Shown here piece by piece: positions 18,696 through 27,653 of a stretch of DNA of 64,000 nt. Position 1 is the first letter of the stretch. The number at the start of each line of letters is the position of its first letter. The notes below the pieces were generated by a model, which worked only from the letters and a program-made list of their open reading frames with translations, was not told the DNA's origin and did not search any database. Source of the stretch: Cytophagales bacterium (GTDB lineage: Bacteria; Bacteroidota; Bacteroidia; Cytophagales; Spirosomataceae); NCBI GenBank assembly GCA_013298025.1, contig JAAFJE010000014.1, forward strand, positions 62,001 to 126,000, read 5' to 3'. The translations under genes and the position numbers were made by a program.

Positions 18696-21600
18696 CTATC
18701 GTTTAGTAATAGATGCGTCGGAGTTTAGAATGGTATTAGCTACAATGGTATTGGTGGCTATCCAATCTTGGTCTAAACGGCGGTCAGTTTGGTACAATCC
18801 TGTATTGAGCCAACTGTCTTTCTTTTTCGGGTTTGCCTTAAATTTTTGATACAAAGCTTTTTGCTGCTGCAAAAGCAAGGCTAATTCTGCTGGAATCGGT
18901 TTTCGACCCGTAATTTTTCTAAAAACATTGACTAACGCTTTCGGCGTATTGCCTTCTTTAACCATGTTTTGCCCCATTACTTTACAAGCTTCAATAAAAG
19001 TAGGGTCGTTCATTAAAGTCAATGCCTGCAATGGCGTACTCGTTTTTTGTCGCCTTACGGTACACGAAGCTCTTGCAGTGGCATCGAAAGTTGCCAAGGT
19101 TGGGTGTGGCACAGAACGTTTGATAAGCATATAGAGGCTTCGTTTATAAATATCGTCGGTCGTGTCGGGGATGTAAATATCGCCATTGATGGCCCAAAGT
19201 CCTTCGGGCTGATAAGGTTTGATGCTTTTCCCTCCTATTTTATTTTTAAATAAACCACTTGCTACCAGTGCATTATCTCTTATCATTTCGGCGGTAAGGC
19301 GGTTAGCGGGGCCACGTGCCATCAGTCGGTTGTCGGGGTCGAGCGCCAATAATTCTTTACTTGCCTTAGAACTTTGTCGATACGTTGCCGAAAGCACAAT
19401 TTTACGCAAAAGGGCTTTTACATTCCATTGATTTTCTCTAAAATCAACCGCTAAATAATCGAGTAAATCTTTATTGACGGGTAATTCTCCTTGGTTGCCA
19501 AAATCTTCGGTTGTTTTGACGATACCTATACCAAAAAGCATTTGCCAGTAGCGGTTTACGGCTACTCGTGCCGTAAGCGGATGCTCGTCGTCCACCAACC
19601 AATCCGCTAAACCAATGCGATTTTTAGCAAATTTTTCTTTGAATGGTAAAATGCTTTCGGGAGTATTCGGAAAAACTTTTTCTCCATGACTATCATACAA
19701 ACCTCTTTCCAAAATATAGGCTTGTCGGGGTTTGGGCATTTCTTTCATGACCATGTACTCCCGAATTTTTTCGGAACTATCGTTTTGAGCTTTACGATAA
19801 CTGGTGATTTCTTTCAACCATTGTTTGCCAACCGTCGATTTGGCTGATATAAAATAGCCTTTAAGGGCATTTTTTTCTGCCTCGTTGAGCATGGCAAAAG
19901 GCTTGGTTAGCAAGTTGTTCCAACTAGCCTTTTCGGCTAAAACAGCTATTTCGTAAGGCGATACCAAGCGATTATATACTTTTAGCTCGTCCACTTTTCC
20001 ATTTTTAAATCCTAAACCTCTGCCCCAAGCACCCACTTGTAAAGTTGGTTGTACTTTGTAGGTATGCTCAAAGAAAACAATATCTCTTGTCAGGTTATCA
20101 TTGATGACATTGAGCGGAGCAGCTTGCCCATTTACATAAATTTTTGCCCCCTTGGCCGATGAAGAACCATCGTAGCTAATGGCTAGATGAATCCATTGGT
20201 TTTTGGGAACATCGTTTTGGGTATGTACAATAATGGCATTATCGGGAGCGGTGCGAGCCAAATTAAATTCGAGTTTGTTGTTTTTTACCTGCAAATGATA
20301 GCCTCTAAAACCATACAAAAGCCCCGAAACACCCCGATGTAGGATGACTCCTTCTTTGAGTTCTTTTGGAATATTTACCCAAATAGATACCGTAAAAGGT
20401 TCGTAGCGATGAAAAGCTCCAACGCCTTGGGTATCAAACCAAAGGTCGCCTTCCATCCAAAGTCCTTTGCCTTTTTTTCCTGCGATGTACGTTGCTTTAT
20501 CTTTATCGGTGCCACCCACATCACGGGCCATTTTGGGCTTATGGGCTTTGTTGCGAAGGTTGAGCAAAGCATCATCGAAGGTATAATATCCTTGTAAGCC
20601 AACGGTATCGGGCTGATTGGCTAGGTCTTGTTGGTATTGTTGGCTACGAATCCATTGCTCAAACTCCGCATTGATTTTAGCAGGATACGCTTTGTTTTGA
20701 ACCGTTGTATTGAGTTTGGTTTGAATGTATTTTACAATGGCTTGTTGTTGGGCGGTAGGCAATTGCAAGGTTGGCACGGGCAAGGCATCGTCCCAAGAGA
20801 TTTGTCCAGCTTCGTTTACATTATTGAAGAAACTAAACAATTGGTAGTAATTTTTCTGCGAAAGCGGGTCATATTTATGGTCGTGGCATTTAGAGCATTC
20901 GAGGGTCATGCCCAAAAATGCAGTGCCAAGGGTATTGGTTCTGTCCACGACGTATTCTACCCGAAACTCTTCTTCTACAATCCCTCCTTCCATGTTTTGT
21001 TGGTGATTGCGAAGAAAACCCGTAGCGATTTTTTGGTCTAAAGTAGCATTGGGCAACAAATCGCCAGCCAATTGGTATTTGATGAATTGGTCGTAAGGCA
21101 AATTTTGGTTAAATGCTTTAATTACCCAATCTCGAAAGGGACTCATATCTCTTACCCTGTCAACCGTATAGCCATGAGAATCGGCAAAGCGAGCCACATC
21201 CATCCAATCGGTAGCCAATTTTTCGCCATAGTGTTGCGAAGCGAGTAATTTATCCACCACTTTTTCATAAGCATTAGGCGATTTATCAGCCAAAAAAGCA
21301 TCTATTTCGGCAATGCTTGGCGGTAAGCCTGTGAGGTCTAAATACACCCTACGAAGCAAGGTTTCTTTATCGGCTTCGGGTTGTGGTTTGAGTTTTTTGG
21401 CTTCGAGTTTGGCTAAAACAAAATTATCAATGTCATTTTTTACCCAATCTTCCGCTTCTACCGAAGGCACACGAGGTTTTTCGGGTTTTTCAAACGCCCA
21501 ATGAGCTTTGTATTCAGCCCCATCTTTAATCCATTTGATTAGAACAGCTTTTTCCTTATTACTCAAAGAAAGGTGAGATTCGGGCGTAGGCATGATTTCT

Positions 21601-21917
21601 TTGGGATTCGACGTAAGAATACGACGCACCAATTCGCTATCGCTGAGGTCGCCAGGGTCGATGGCTACTTTGCCCGGATTTTCGGGCAAAGCTCCGTAAG
21701 CAGCTTCGGCGAGGTCGAGGCGTAAACCAGCCTTTTGTTTCTTTTTATCAGGGCCATGACAAGCAAAGCACTTATCCGAAAGAATAGGCTTTACGTCCAT
21801 GTTGTAATCAAGTTCATTTGGTAATAGAGCGATTTCCTCTTTTAATTCTTCTGGCACAGCATCTTGGCAAGAGGAAAATACAAGCAAGGGCAATAATAAA
21901 AGAAGAAGTTTCTTCAT
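18696..21917 (-). CDS. Planctomycete-type lipoprotein: PSCyt1 haem domain, DUF1549, LamG-like domain, DUF1553
   Basis: 1073 aa. The lipoprotein signal ends at C17 (LLVFSSC). A c-type haem motif C50-FA-C53-H54 lies in a PSCyt1 domain (DKCFACHGPDKKKQKAGLRLD, EIMPTPESHLSLSNKEKAVLIKWI). DUF1549 (PSCyt2) follows from ~150 (RRVYLDLTGLPPS, WMDVARFADSHGY, LECSKCHDHKYDPLSQKNYY, giving another CxxCH). A concanavalin/LamG-like insert spans ~440-650 (GLQGYYTFDDALL, VSIWVNIP, HLAISYDGSS), and DUF1553 (PSD1) is C-terminal (RIGLADWLVDDEHPLTARVAVNRYWQ, RQKTSTPLQALTLMNDP). First gene of the four-gene operon down to 14465. Probably a surface or periplasmic redox/binding protein for polymer degradation. Confidence 0.93.
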   Translation of the reverse strand: MKKLLLLLLPLLVFSSCQDAVPEELKEEIALLPNELDYNMDVKPILSDKCFACHGPDKKKQKAGLRLDLAEAAYGALPENPGKVAIDPGDLSDSELVRRILTSNPKEIMPTPESHLSLSNKEKAVLIKWIKDGAEYKAHWAFEKPEKPRVPSVEAEDWVKNDIDNFVLAKLEAKKLKPQPEADKETLLRRVYLDLTGLPPSIAEIDAFLADKSPNAYEKVVDKLLASQHYGEKLATDWMDVARFADSHGYTVDRVRDMSPFRDWVIKAFNQNLPYDQFIKYQLAGDLLPNATLDQKIATGFLRNHQQNMEGGIVEEEFRVEYVVDRTNTLGTAFLGMTLECSKCHDHKYDPLSQKNYYQLFSFFNNVNEAGQISWDDALPVPTLQLPTAQQQAIVKYIQTKLNTTVQNKAYPAKINAEFEQWIRSQQYQQDLANQPDTVGLQGYYTFDDALLNLRNKAHKPKMARDVGGTDKDKATYIAGKKGKGLWMEGDLWFDTQGVGAFHRYEPFTVSIWVNIPKELKEGVILHRGVSGLLYGFRGYHLQVKNNKLEFNLARTAPDNAIIVHTQNDVPKNQWIHLAISYDGSSSAKGAKIYVNGQAAPLNVINDNLTRDIVFFEHTYKVQPTLQVGAWGRGLGFKNGKVDELKVYNRLVSPYEIAVLAEKASWNNLLTKPFAMLNEAEKNALKGYFISAKSTVGKQWLKEITSYRKAQNDSSEKIREYMVMKEMPKPRQAYILERGLYDSHGEKVFPNTPESILPFKEKFAKNRIGLADWLVDDEHPLTARVAVNRYWQMLFGIGIVKTTEDFGNQGELPVNKDLLDYLAVDFRENQWNVKALLRKIVLSATYRQSSKASKELLALDPDNRLMARGPANRLTAEMIRDNALVASGLFKNKIGGKSIKPYQPEGLWAINGDIYIPDTTDDIYKRSLYMLIKRSVPHPTLATFDATARASCTVRRQKTSTPLQALTLMNDPTFIEACKVMGQNMVKEGNTPKALVNVFRKITGRKPIPAELALLLQQQKALYQKFKANPKKKDSWLNTGLYQTDRRLDQDWIATNTIVANTILNSDASITKR

Positions 21918-22195
21918 CGTATTATAAGTTTTGTCACAAACTAGGTTCAGTGGTACTACAATAGTAATTTATACATAAAATACCAGACAAAACAATTATA
22001 CTCATATTTGGGTGAAATTTTAAGGACAAAAGCACTACTTAAACGTCCATTTTCTGGTACAATCACAGCGATAGATTTATTCAGGTAAATAGAGATAAAA
22101 CTATAAGTACATTTTCTTATACCTTTTATCAAAATACCTTTATTATAACAAAGATAAGTTTCTTAAACTTTTGGTTAACCTTAGCAAGAATCGGG
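21918..22195. other. AT-rich divergent spacer
   Basis: Spacer between the 1073-aa lipoprotein gene (minus) and the ada-like gene (plus). Apart from the promoter at its right end, listed separately, I see no gene, RNA or clear repeat in it. Confidence 0.6.
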
Positions 22196-22226
22196 TTGGG
22201 GCAACTCGAAGGAATAATTACTTTTG
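22196..22226 (+). promoter_or_regulatory. Bacteroidota-type promoter of the ada-alkB operon
   Basis: TTG at 22196-22198 and TACTTTTG at 22219-22226, separated by 20 bp, fit the TTG-N19/21-TAnnTTTG consensus. The -7 element covers the TTG triplet at 22224, so that triplet cannot be the translation start. Confidence 0.6.
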
Positions 22227-22244
22227 TCAACAAATCGTTATGTT

Positions 22245-23096
22245 ATGGAAGCTCAAAACAATTACCAACGGATTGCCCAAGCCATTGAATACATCCAACA
22301 AAATTATCGAACCCAACCTTCGCTCGACGAAGTGGCGGCGTATGTACATGTAAGCCCTTTTCATTTTCAACGAATATTTACAGAATGGGCAGGAGTAAGC
22401 CCGAAAAAGTTTTTACAATATATTAGCCTTTCCCATGCCAAACATTTGTTGAGGCAACAAGAAGCCTCTCTGTTTGATGCCACCGAAGCCCTAGGGCTTT
22501 CGGGCACGAGTCGTTTACATGATTTATTTATCAGCATAGAAGGAATGACTCCCGGCGAGTATAAAAATGGTGGGGCGAGCTTGCCAATTTACTATACCTT
22601 TGCCGAGTCGCCTTTTGGTAAACTGCTAGTAGCTTCGACATACAAAGGGATTTGCTACATGGCATTTTATGACAATTCAACAGAGGCATTAGCGGCCTTG
22701 CAAGCCCATTTTCCGAATGCTCATTTGGTAGCAGAAACCACCTTATTCCACCAGCAAGCTTTATTGTTTTTCCAAGAAGACTGGCAGGCTTTACCCAAAC
22801 TAAAGTTACATTTGAAAGGAAGCGATTTTCAGCTTAAAATATGGGAAGCCCTGCTCAAAATTCCTATGGGCGAGTTGACTACCTATGGCACAATTGCCCA
22901 GCAAATCCAACATCCGAAAGCCGCAAGAGCAGTGGGTACAGCCATTGGGAGCAATCCAGTGGCGTATTTGATTCCTTGTCATCGGGTTATTCAAACAAGT
23001 GGAGCGTTGGGTGGTTATATGTGGGGAACAACCCGCAAAACCGCTATCATCGGTTGGGAGTCGGCCAAAGTTTTTACGCCTCAACAGGAGGCATAA
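22245..23096 (+). CDS. Ada-like protein: AraC-type DNA-binding domain fused to O6-methylguanine-DNA methyltransferase
   Basis: 283 aa from the ATG at 22245; the TTG at 22224 lies inside the -7 promoter element. An N-terminal AraC-type HTH covers ~10-107 (PSLDEVAAYVHVSPFHFQRIFTEW and the second helix pair near LGLSGTSRLHDLF). The methyltransferase domain covers ~115-275, with the acceptor Cys245 in the motif IPCHRVIQ and the helix-turn-helix GELTTYGTIAQQI. It moves methyl groups from O6-methylguanine to itself and probably regulates transcription. The N-terminal Cys4 zinc domain of E. coli Ada, which senses methylphosphotriesters, is absent, so the inducing signal must differ. alkB follows after 16 bp. 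Confidence 0.93.
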   Translation: MEAQNNYQRIAQAIEYIQQNYRTQPSLDEVAAYVHVSPFHFQRIFTEWAGVSPKKFLQYISLSHAKHLLRQQEASLFDATEALGLSGTSRLHDLFISIEGMTPGEYKNGGASLPIYYTFAESPFGKLLVASTYKGICYMAFYDNSTEALAALQAHFPNAHLVAETTLFHQQALLFFQEDWQALPKLKLHLKGSDFQLKIWEALLKIPMGELTTYGTIAQQIQHPKAARAVGTAIGSNPVAYLIPCHRVIQTSGALGGYMWGTTRKTAIIGWESAKVFTPQQEA

Positions 23097-23112
23097 CCCC
23101 AAACGTACAGGT

Positions 23113-23727
23113 ATGAATTTAGTATTATTTCAAGAAAATGCCCCCATCAACTTGCTCCCTTGCGATGGCACAGTATGGTATTATGGTAAGCTTTTGAGCC
23201 ATGAGGAAGCAACGTATTTCAAACATATTTTACTAGAAACCTTGGCATGGAAATACGATGAAGCGATTATTTTTGGGAAACATCTCTTTACCCAACGGAA
23301 AGTATGTTGGTATGCCGATAGCCCTTTTTCTTATAGTTATTCCAAAATAACCCGTACAGCCTTGCCTTGGACACCAGCGTTACTCACACTCAAACAATTG
23401 GTAGAAGAAAAAACCCAAGAACAATACAATGCTTGTCTGTTGAACTTGTACCACGATGGCAACGAAGGCATGGCTTGGCATAGCGATGATGAAAAAGAAT
23501 TAGGAAAAAATGCGGCTATTGCTTCGCTTTCGTTGGGGACAGCTCGAAAATTTGCTTTTAAACATAAAACTTTGCCTCTACAAACGTCTTTGGTATTAGA
23601 AAATGGGAGTTTATTATTGATGAAAGACGAAACGCAAAGTCATTGGTTACACGCCATTCCTAAAGCCAAACGAATAAAAGACCTCAGAATCAATCTTACT
23701 TTTAGGAAAATGCTTTCACAGCAGTAA
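23113..23727 (+). CDS. alkB: AlkB-family Fe(II)/2-oxoglutarate dioxygenase
   Basis: 204 aa from the ATG at 23113; an upstream in-frame start at 22999 would overlap the ada-like gene deeply and its extra 38 residues are shadow sequence. The iron ligands are H123 and D125 (AWHSDDE) and H180 (WLHAIPK), with the 2-oxoglutarate-binding Arg in RINLTF (R192) and the family sequence NLYHDGNEGMAWHSDD. It oxidatively removes methyl lesions such as 1-methyladenine and 3-methylcytosine from DNA or RNA. Co-transcribed with the Ada-like gene, giving a two-gene alkylation-damage operon. Confidence 0.95.
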   Translation: MNLVLFQENAPINLLPCDGTVWYYGKLLSHEEATYFKHILLETLAWKYDEAIIFGKHLFTQRKVCWYADSPFSYSYSKITRTALPWTPALLTLKQLVEEKTQEQYNACLLNLYHDGNEGMAWHSDDEKELGKNAAIASLSLGTARKFAFKHKTLPLQTSLVLENGSLLLMKDETQSHWLHAIPKAKRIKDLRINLTFRKMLSQQ

Positions 23728-23759
23728 AGTATTGGTTTGTGATAAAACCAATACTTTAC
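23724..23759. terminator. Bidirectional terminator-like hairpin after alkB
   Basis: A perfect 15-bp stem, GTAAAGTATTGGTTT (23724-23738) and AAACCAATACTTTAC (23745-23759), with a 6-nt loop. It contains the alkB stop codon and sits between convergent genes. A/T-rich stem ends replace a long T tract. Confidence 0.7.
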
Positions 23760-23767
23760 TTGAAGGC

Positions 23768-25234
23768 TTATTCTACAATTTTCCAGCCTTCACGGTATTG
23801 ACGGCCTACAAATTGGTTGGCATCGTCGAAATTCGTGATACGCATCTCATCACCATTCCACAAGAGTTTGGTACGACCATAAAAATCGAAATTGCCCTTT
23901 TCGTTTTTCTTTCTAAGCATATAGCTACGAATCGCCAAATTGCCCATCAAAACGGTTTCGGTGAGTGGCCCTGCATAATCGAAAGAAGAAGTAAGGGCTT
24001 TATGCTCGTTGCTGCCGTACCCTGCCTTACAAGCAGTAGTCCAACTCGCTTGATGCCCATATTCGGGCAAAGGATTAGCAGGCGTTTCTATTTTTGGTGC
24101 GGTAATGACTTCTCCCGACTTGAGATAAATTTTAGGATTATTGCCATACATCCCAATCGACATAATGCCTTTTGTTCCGTGGAGCAGGATACCATTGGCT
24201 CCGCCGTCATTGCTTAGAGGTTCGTTGGCAGGAATCCAATCGGGGTGCATGGGGCGAATACCGCCATCCATCCAAATCATTTTTAAAGGCGATTTATTTT
24301 TCGCCGTAGCAGGAAATTTAATCTCTACGTGTGACGAAGGCGGACAACCTTCGGGAATGTATTCAGGATTCCAATCTTTCAAAAACACCGCTCCAACGCT
24401 GCATTCTACCTCGGTTGGATAGCCTAATCCCAAGATTCTGAAAGCAGAATCTATCGTATGACAACCAATATCACCCAATGCTCCCGTACCGAAATTCCAC
24501 CAACCTCTCCACTTAAACGGATGGTACAAAGGATGATAATCGACCCATTGAGCAGGGCCAACCCACGTATCCCAAGCTTTAGGAGCAATACTTTCGGGTA
24601 AATTGGGTTTATCCGTTGGCACAGGTATGCCCTGTGGCCAAACAGGGCGGTTTGTCCAAATATTCACCGTATGAACCGAACCAATTTTACCTTGTTTAAA
24701 CCATTCTACTGCTATATTTTGAGCAGGGTTCGACGAACCTTGGTTGCCCATTTGCGTTACCACCTTGTATTTATTGGCGGCTTTTGTGAGCATTCGGGCT
24801 TCGGCGATGTTGTGCGTTAAGGGTTTTTGTACATACACGTGCTTCCCCAATTGCATACAAGCCATAGCAGCATAAGCATGGAAATGGTCTGGCGTTGAAA
24901 TGGTTACGGCATCAATGTCGTTTTTCATTTCGTCGAGCATAACCCTGAAATCATAGTATTTTTTGGCTTGTGGAAATTTTTCTAGGGCGGTTTTGGCTCT
25001 TGAAAAGTCTATATCACATAAGGCTACCACATTTGACGTGCCATTGTTATAGGCATTGATGATGTCGGATTGTCCTTTTCCACCAGCCCCAATGGCAGCA
25101 ATGTTGAGCTTATCGCTAGGAGCAATAAAGCCTTTGCCAAGTACGTGCCGAGGCACAATAAAAAAACTACCCAAAGCAAGCGAACTAGCTTTGATAAAAT
25201 CTCTTCTCGAAGATTGGGTTTTGTTGTTTGACAT
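23768..25234 (-). CDS. Tat-exported Gfo/Idh/MocA-family oxidoreductase
   Basis: 488 aa. A Tat-type leader (SSRRDFIKASSLALGSFFIV) precedes a Rossmann fold with IAAIGAGGKGQSDIINAY and the family segment YVQKPLTHNIAEAR, where the usual EKP reads QKP as in many Bacteroidota members. The C-terminal half has the conserved WRGWWNFGTGALGDIGCHTID and MGNLAIRS. Such enzymes bind NAD(P) and oxidise or isomerise sugars; several exported relatives act on glycosides with bound NAD. It is a single transcription unit, convergent to alkB and divergent to the lectin-like gene. Substrate unknown; a link to the glycoside cluster further right is possible but unproven. Confidence 0.9.
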   Translation of the reverse strand: MSNNKTQSSRRDFIKASSLALGSFFIVPRHVLGKGFIAPSDKLNIAAIGAGGKGQSDIINAYNNGTSNVVALCDIDFSRAKTALEKFPQAKKYYDFRVMLDEMKNDIDAVTISTPDHFHAYAAMACMQLGKHVYVQKPLTHNIAEARMLTKAANKYKVVTQMGNQGSSNPAQNIAVEWFKQGKIGSVHTVNIWTNRPVWPQGIPVPTDKPNLPESIAPKAWDTWVGPAQWVDYHPLYHPFKWRGWWNFGTGALGDIGCHTIDSAFRILGLGYPTEVECSVGAVFLKDWNPEYIPEGCPPSSHVEIKFPATAKNKSPLKMIWMDGGIRPMHPDWIPANEPLSNDGGANGILLHGTKGIMSIGMYGNNPKIYLKSGEVITAPKIETPANPLPEYGHQASWTTACKAGYGSNEHKALTSSFDYAGPLTETVLMGNLAIRSYMLRKKNEKGNFDFYGRTKLLWNGDEMRITNFDDANQFVGRQYREGWKIVE

Positions 25235-25326
25235 AGTTAAAAAATTAATGGAATAATTGGGTCTTTTTCATTCGTTGAATAGGTTTTAAGACAAGAAAAT
25301 TATCATTTTTTGAGCCAAAGCGTATC

Positions 25327-25356
25327 TTGACTTAACCGTATTGGGGCGTAATTTAA
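25327..25356 (+). promoter_or_regulatory. Putative promoter of the T9SS lectin-like gene
   Basis: TTG (25327-25329) and TAATTTAA (25349-25356) with a 19-bp spacer resemble the Bacteroidota consensus, with a mismatch at the end of the -7 box. It fits either start (25388 or 25451) of the gene downstream. Confidence 0.4.
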
Positions 25357-25450
25357 TCTATGTGTTTTTCTATTTCATCTAAAATAAATGCAAATTGTTA
25401 GAAAACCTGTATTTTTGATGCTTGTTATGCTTATACTTTATCATTCGACT

Positions 25451-27496
25451 ATGAAACCAACATTTTCTTTACTGGGCTTACTGGGATTTTGGAGTTATTT
25501 TTTTCCATTTTATTCATTTTCTCAAAACTATAATTTACTTCGTGATGCCCGCTATTTGGGAGGAGATTGTTATCAATTAACAGCTAATACGGTAGCACAA
25601 ACGGGCGTTGTTTGGTATCAAGATAAGTTAAATTTGAATGAGTCGTTTAGCATAGAATTTGAAATGAATTTTGGCATATTCGACGATACAGGAGCCGATG
25701 GTATGATGTTTATCTTACAAACAGTAGGAAACAATGCTATTGGAGGAGCAGGACAATCGCTTGGTTTTGAAGGATTTAGCCCATCTTTGGGCGTTGAGTT
25801 TGACACATGGCAAAATACAGATAATTTCGACCCAACCTACGACCATATCGCTATTGTTCAAAATGGTAGTGTTGTGCATAATGGCATTAGCACTTTAGCA
25901 GGGCCTGTTCAAGCCTCTAGTTCCAACGTTAATATCGAAGATGGACAAAACCATCGGGTTCGTATCAAATGGAATGTTAAGACAAAGGAAATGGAAATTT
26001 ATTTTGATTGTAAATTACGTTTAACCTTAAAAAAAGATATTGTTAATGACATTTTCAAAGGGCAAAACACCGTTTGGTGGGGCTTCTCAGGCTCTACGGG
26101 AGGCTCGTTTAATGAACAAACCGTTTGTCTAAAAAAAGAAATTGTAGCCAAAAACCTTTTTTCCAATGTATGCCAAACCGAAGGTGTTCAGTTGGTTAGT
26201 CGTGAAGCTGCCGATGGTAAATACGAATGGTCGCCTAGCACGGGGCTGAATAATACGAGCATCAGAGCACCCTTTGCTAAACCTACCCAAACACTTACTT
26301 ATACCGTTAAGTACAAAGACGCTTGTTTGTTGCCAGTAGAAGATACCATCAGGGTAGAAGTATTACCCCCTCCTGTTGTAAGTATCAAAAGCCTTGAAGT
26401 ATTGTGTTCTTTGAATCCTATTCAACTTGTACCTAGTGTAAAAAACGATGTAGGAGCAGTAAGTTATCGCTGGTCAACCAACGAAACAACCCCAAGTATC
26501 AATGTCAATCAAGCGGGTAATTATACGGTTACGGTTTCAAATCCTGCTTGTCAGGTAAGCAAATTGGTGGAAGTACGCAGCGAACGCCCCAACCTTTTGC
26601 CAGACACTACTTTATGTCTCAACTTGCAAGCAATTACCCTAAGTGCGGGCGAGAATAATTTGAACTATACTTACCGTTGGTCGCCTACGGGCGAAAATAC
26701 GCCCAACATTACGGTATCATCACCTGGTAATTACAAAATTTTGGTTTCAACGCCTTTGGGTTGTGCCAAAGAACGCAATGTGGTGATTTATGAAATCCCT
26801 CAAATCACTACAGACCTCGAAAAAGTATTATGCGAAGGCTCACAAGTTACCTTGTCGCCTACCGTTACTGGACGAGGAACTTACAGTTACGTTTGGTCGA
26901 ATGGTGCAACGGGTAATAGTATTACGGTAAAAACAGCCGGAACATATACCCTAAATGTAGCCCAAGATAGATGTAAAAACAGCGTAAGCATCAACGTTAC
27001 GCAAAGGCCCTATCCGAGTATTTTACGAGATGAAGTAGCGTGTTTCGACCGCCCCTTGGTAGCTGGCGTGCTAGACAATGGCTTGCAATATTATTGGACT
27101 CATTCTGGCGAGCGAACACGGGCTGTATCTGTTTCAGCAGTAGGTACGTATGCCGTTCAAATCAGTAATATTTACGGTTGTGCCAAAACCCGAAAGTTCA
27201 ATGTGACAGGGCCTTGCAATCCACAAGTGTATGCCCCTACCATATTTACGCCCAACAAAGACAATGTAAATGATACTTTCCAAATCAGCATGGATGGCGG
27301 ACAAATTTTAGGCCTTGCCATTTATAATCGTTGGGGCGAATTGTTGTATTATCAGACCAGTGCAGTTCCGCAATGGGATGGTAAAACCAAAGACAATGAT
27401 TGTCCAGATGGAGCATATCCTTATGTGTTATACTACAAAACAACTCGTGACAATAGCGTACAAGAATACAAAGGAGTGATTGCCATTCGACGGTAA
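25451..27496 (+). CDS. Secreted L-type-lectin-like protein with Ig/PKD-like repeats and T9SS type B sorting domain
   Basis: 681 aa from the ATG at 25451, giving a normal signal peptide (MKPTFSLLGLLGFWSYFFPF...SFSQ); a start at 25388 would add 21 residues with a second hydrophobic stretch. Residues ~25-220 look like a legume-type/L-type lectin fold (ADGMMFILQTVG, GFSPSLGVEFDTWQN, HRVRIKWN, WWGFSGSTGG). Then come repeated Ig/PKD-like units containing YxWSxN/TGE and a conserved GxYxVxVS pattern. The C-terminal ~85 residues match the gliding-type CHU_C / T9SS type B sorting domain (APTIFTPNKDNVNDTFQI, IYNRWGELLY, WDGKTKDNDCPDGAYPYVLYY). Secreted through the type IX system and probably surface-attached; ligand unknown. 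Confidence 0.9.
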   Translation: MKPTFSLLGLLGFWSYFFPFYSFSQNYNLLRDARYLGGDCYQLTANTVAQTGVVWYQDKLNLNESFSIEFEMNFGIFDDTGADGMMFILQTVGNNAIGGAGQSLGFEGFSPSLGVEFDTWQNTDNFDPTYDHIAIVQNGSVVHNGISTLAGPVQASSSNVNIEDGQNHRVRIKWNVKTKEMEIYFDCKLRLTLKKDIVNDIFKGQNTVWWGFSGSTGGSFNEQTVCLKKEIVAKNLFSNVCQTEGVQLVSREAADGKYEWSPSTGLNNTSIRAPFAKPTQTLTYTVKYKDACLLPVEDTIRVEVLPPPVVSIKSLEVLCSLNPIQLVPSVKNDVGAVSYRWSTNETTPSINVNQAGNYTVTVSNPACQVSKLVEVRSERPNLLPDTTLCLNLQAITLSAGENNLNYTYRWSPTGENTPNITVSSPGNYKILVSTPLGCAKERNVVIYEIPQITTDLEKVLCEGSQVTLSPTVTGRGTYSYVWSNGATGNSITVKTAGTYTLNVAQDRCKNSVSINVTQRPYPSILRDEVACFDRPLVAGVLDNGLQYYWTHSGERTRAVSVSAVGTYAVQISNIYGCAKTRKFNVTGPCNPQVYAPTIFTPNKDNVNDTFQISMDGGQILGLAIYNRWGELLYYQTSAVPQWDGKTKDNDCPDGAYPYVLYYKTTRDNSVQEYKGVIAIRR

Positions 27497-27525
27497 AATG
27501 CTATAATTATAGCCTTGTTTTGATT

Positions 27526-27561
27526 TCGGAAATATAAAACACCGCATTTCTATATTTCCGA
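27526..27561 (+). terminator. Hairpin after the T9SS protein gene
   Basis: An 11-bp stem, TCGGAAATATA (27526-27536) and TATATTTCCGA (27551-27561), with a 14-nt loop, followed by an AT-rich stretch with short T runs. Likely a weak terminator. Confidence 0.5.
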
Positions 27562-27611
27562 TAACTCATCTTTATTTTATGTGCTTGCTGTGATAATAAT
27601 AATTTTTTACA

Positions 27612-27647
27612 TACATTTGTATCGCAAACGATTTAATCTTAAACGAT
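27612..27647 (+). promoter_or_regulatory. Promoter -7 box and candidate OhrR operator for gpx-ohrR
   Basis: TACATTTG (27612-27619) is a perfect TAnnTTTG box; no good TTG is placed 19-21 bp upstream. Directly after it lies the inverted repeat ATCG-CAAA-CGAT (27621-27632), and AAACGAT repeats at 27626-27632 and 27641-27647. Position between the promoter and the ATG (27654) suits an operator for the OhrR/MarR-type repressor encoded by the second gene. Confidence 0.45.
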
Positions 27648-27653
27648 AAAATT

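Noticed and set aside
22224-22244. TTG start giving seven more residues for the Ada-like protein
   Set aside because: The triplet lies inside the TACTTTTG promoter element; the ATG at 22245 starts right before the conserved HTH region.
22999-23112. N-terminal extension of AlkB
   Set aside because: It is an out-of-frame reading of the end of the Ada-like gene; the ATG at 23113 gives the normal AlkB length.
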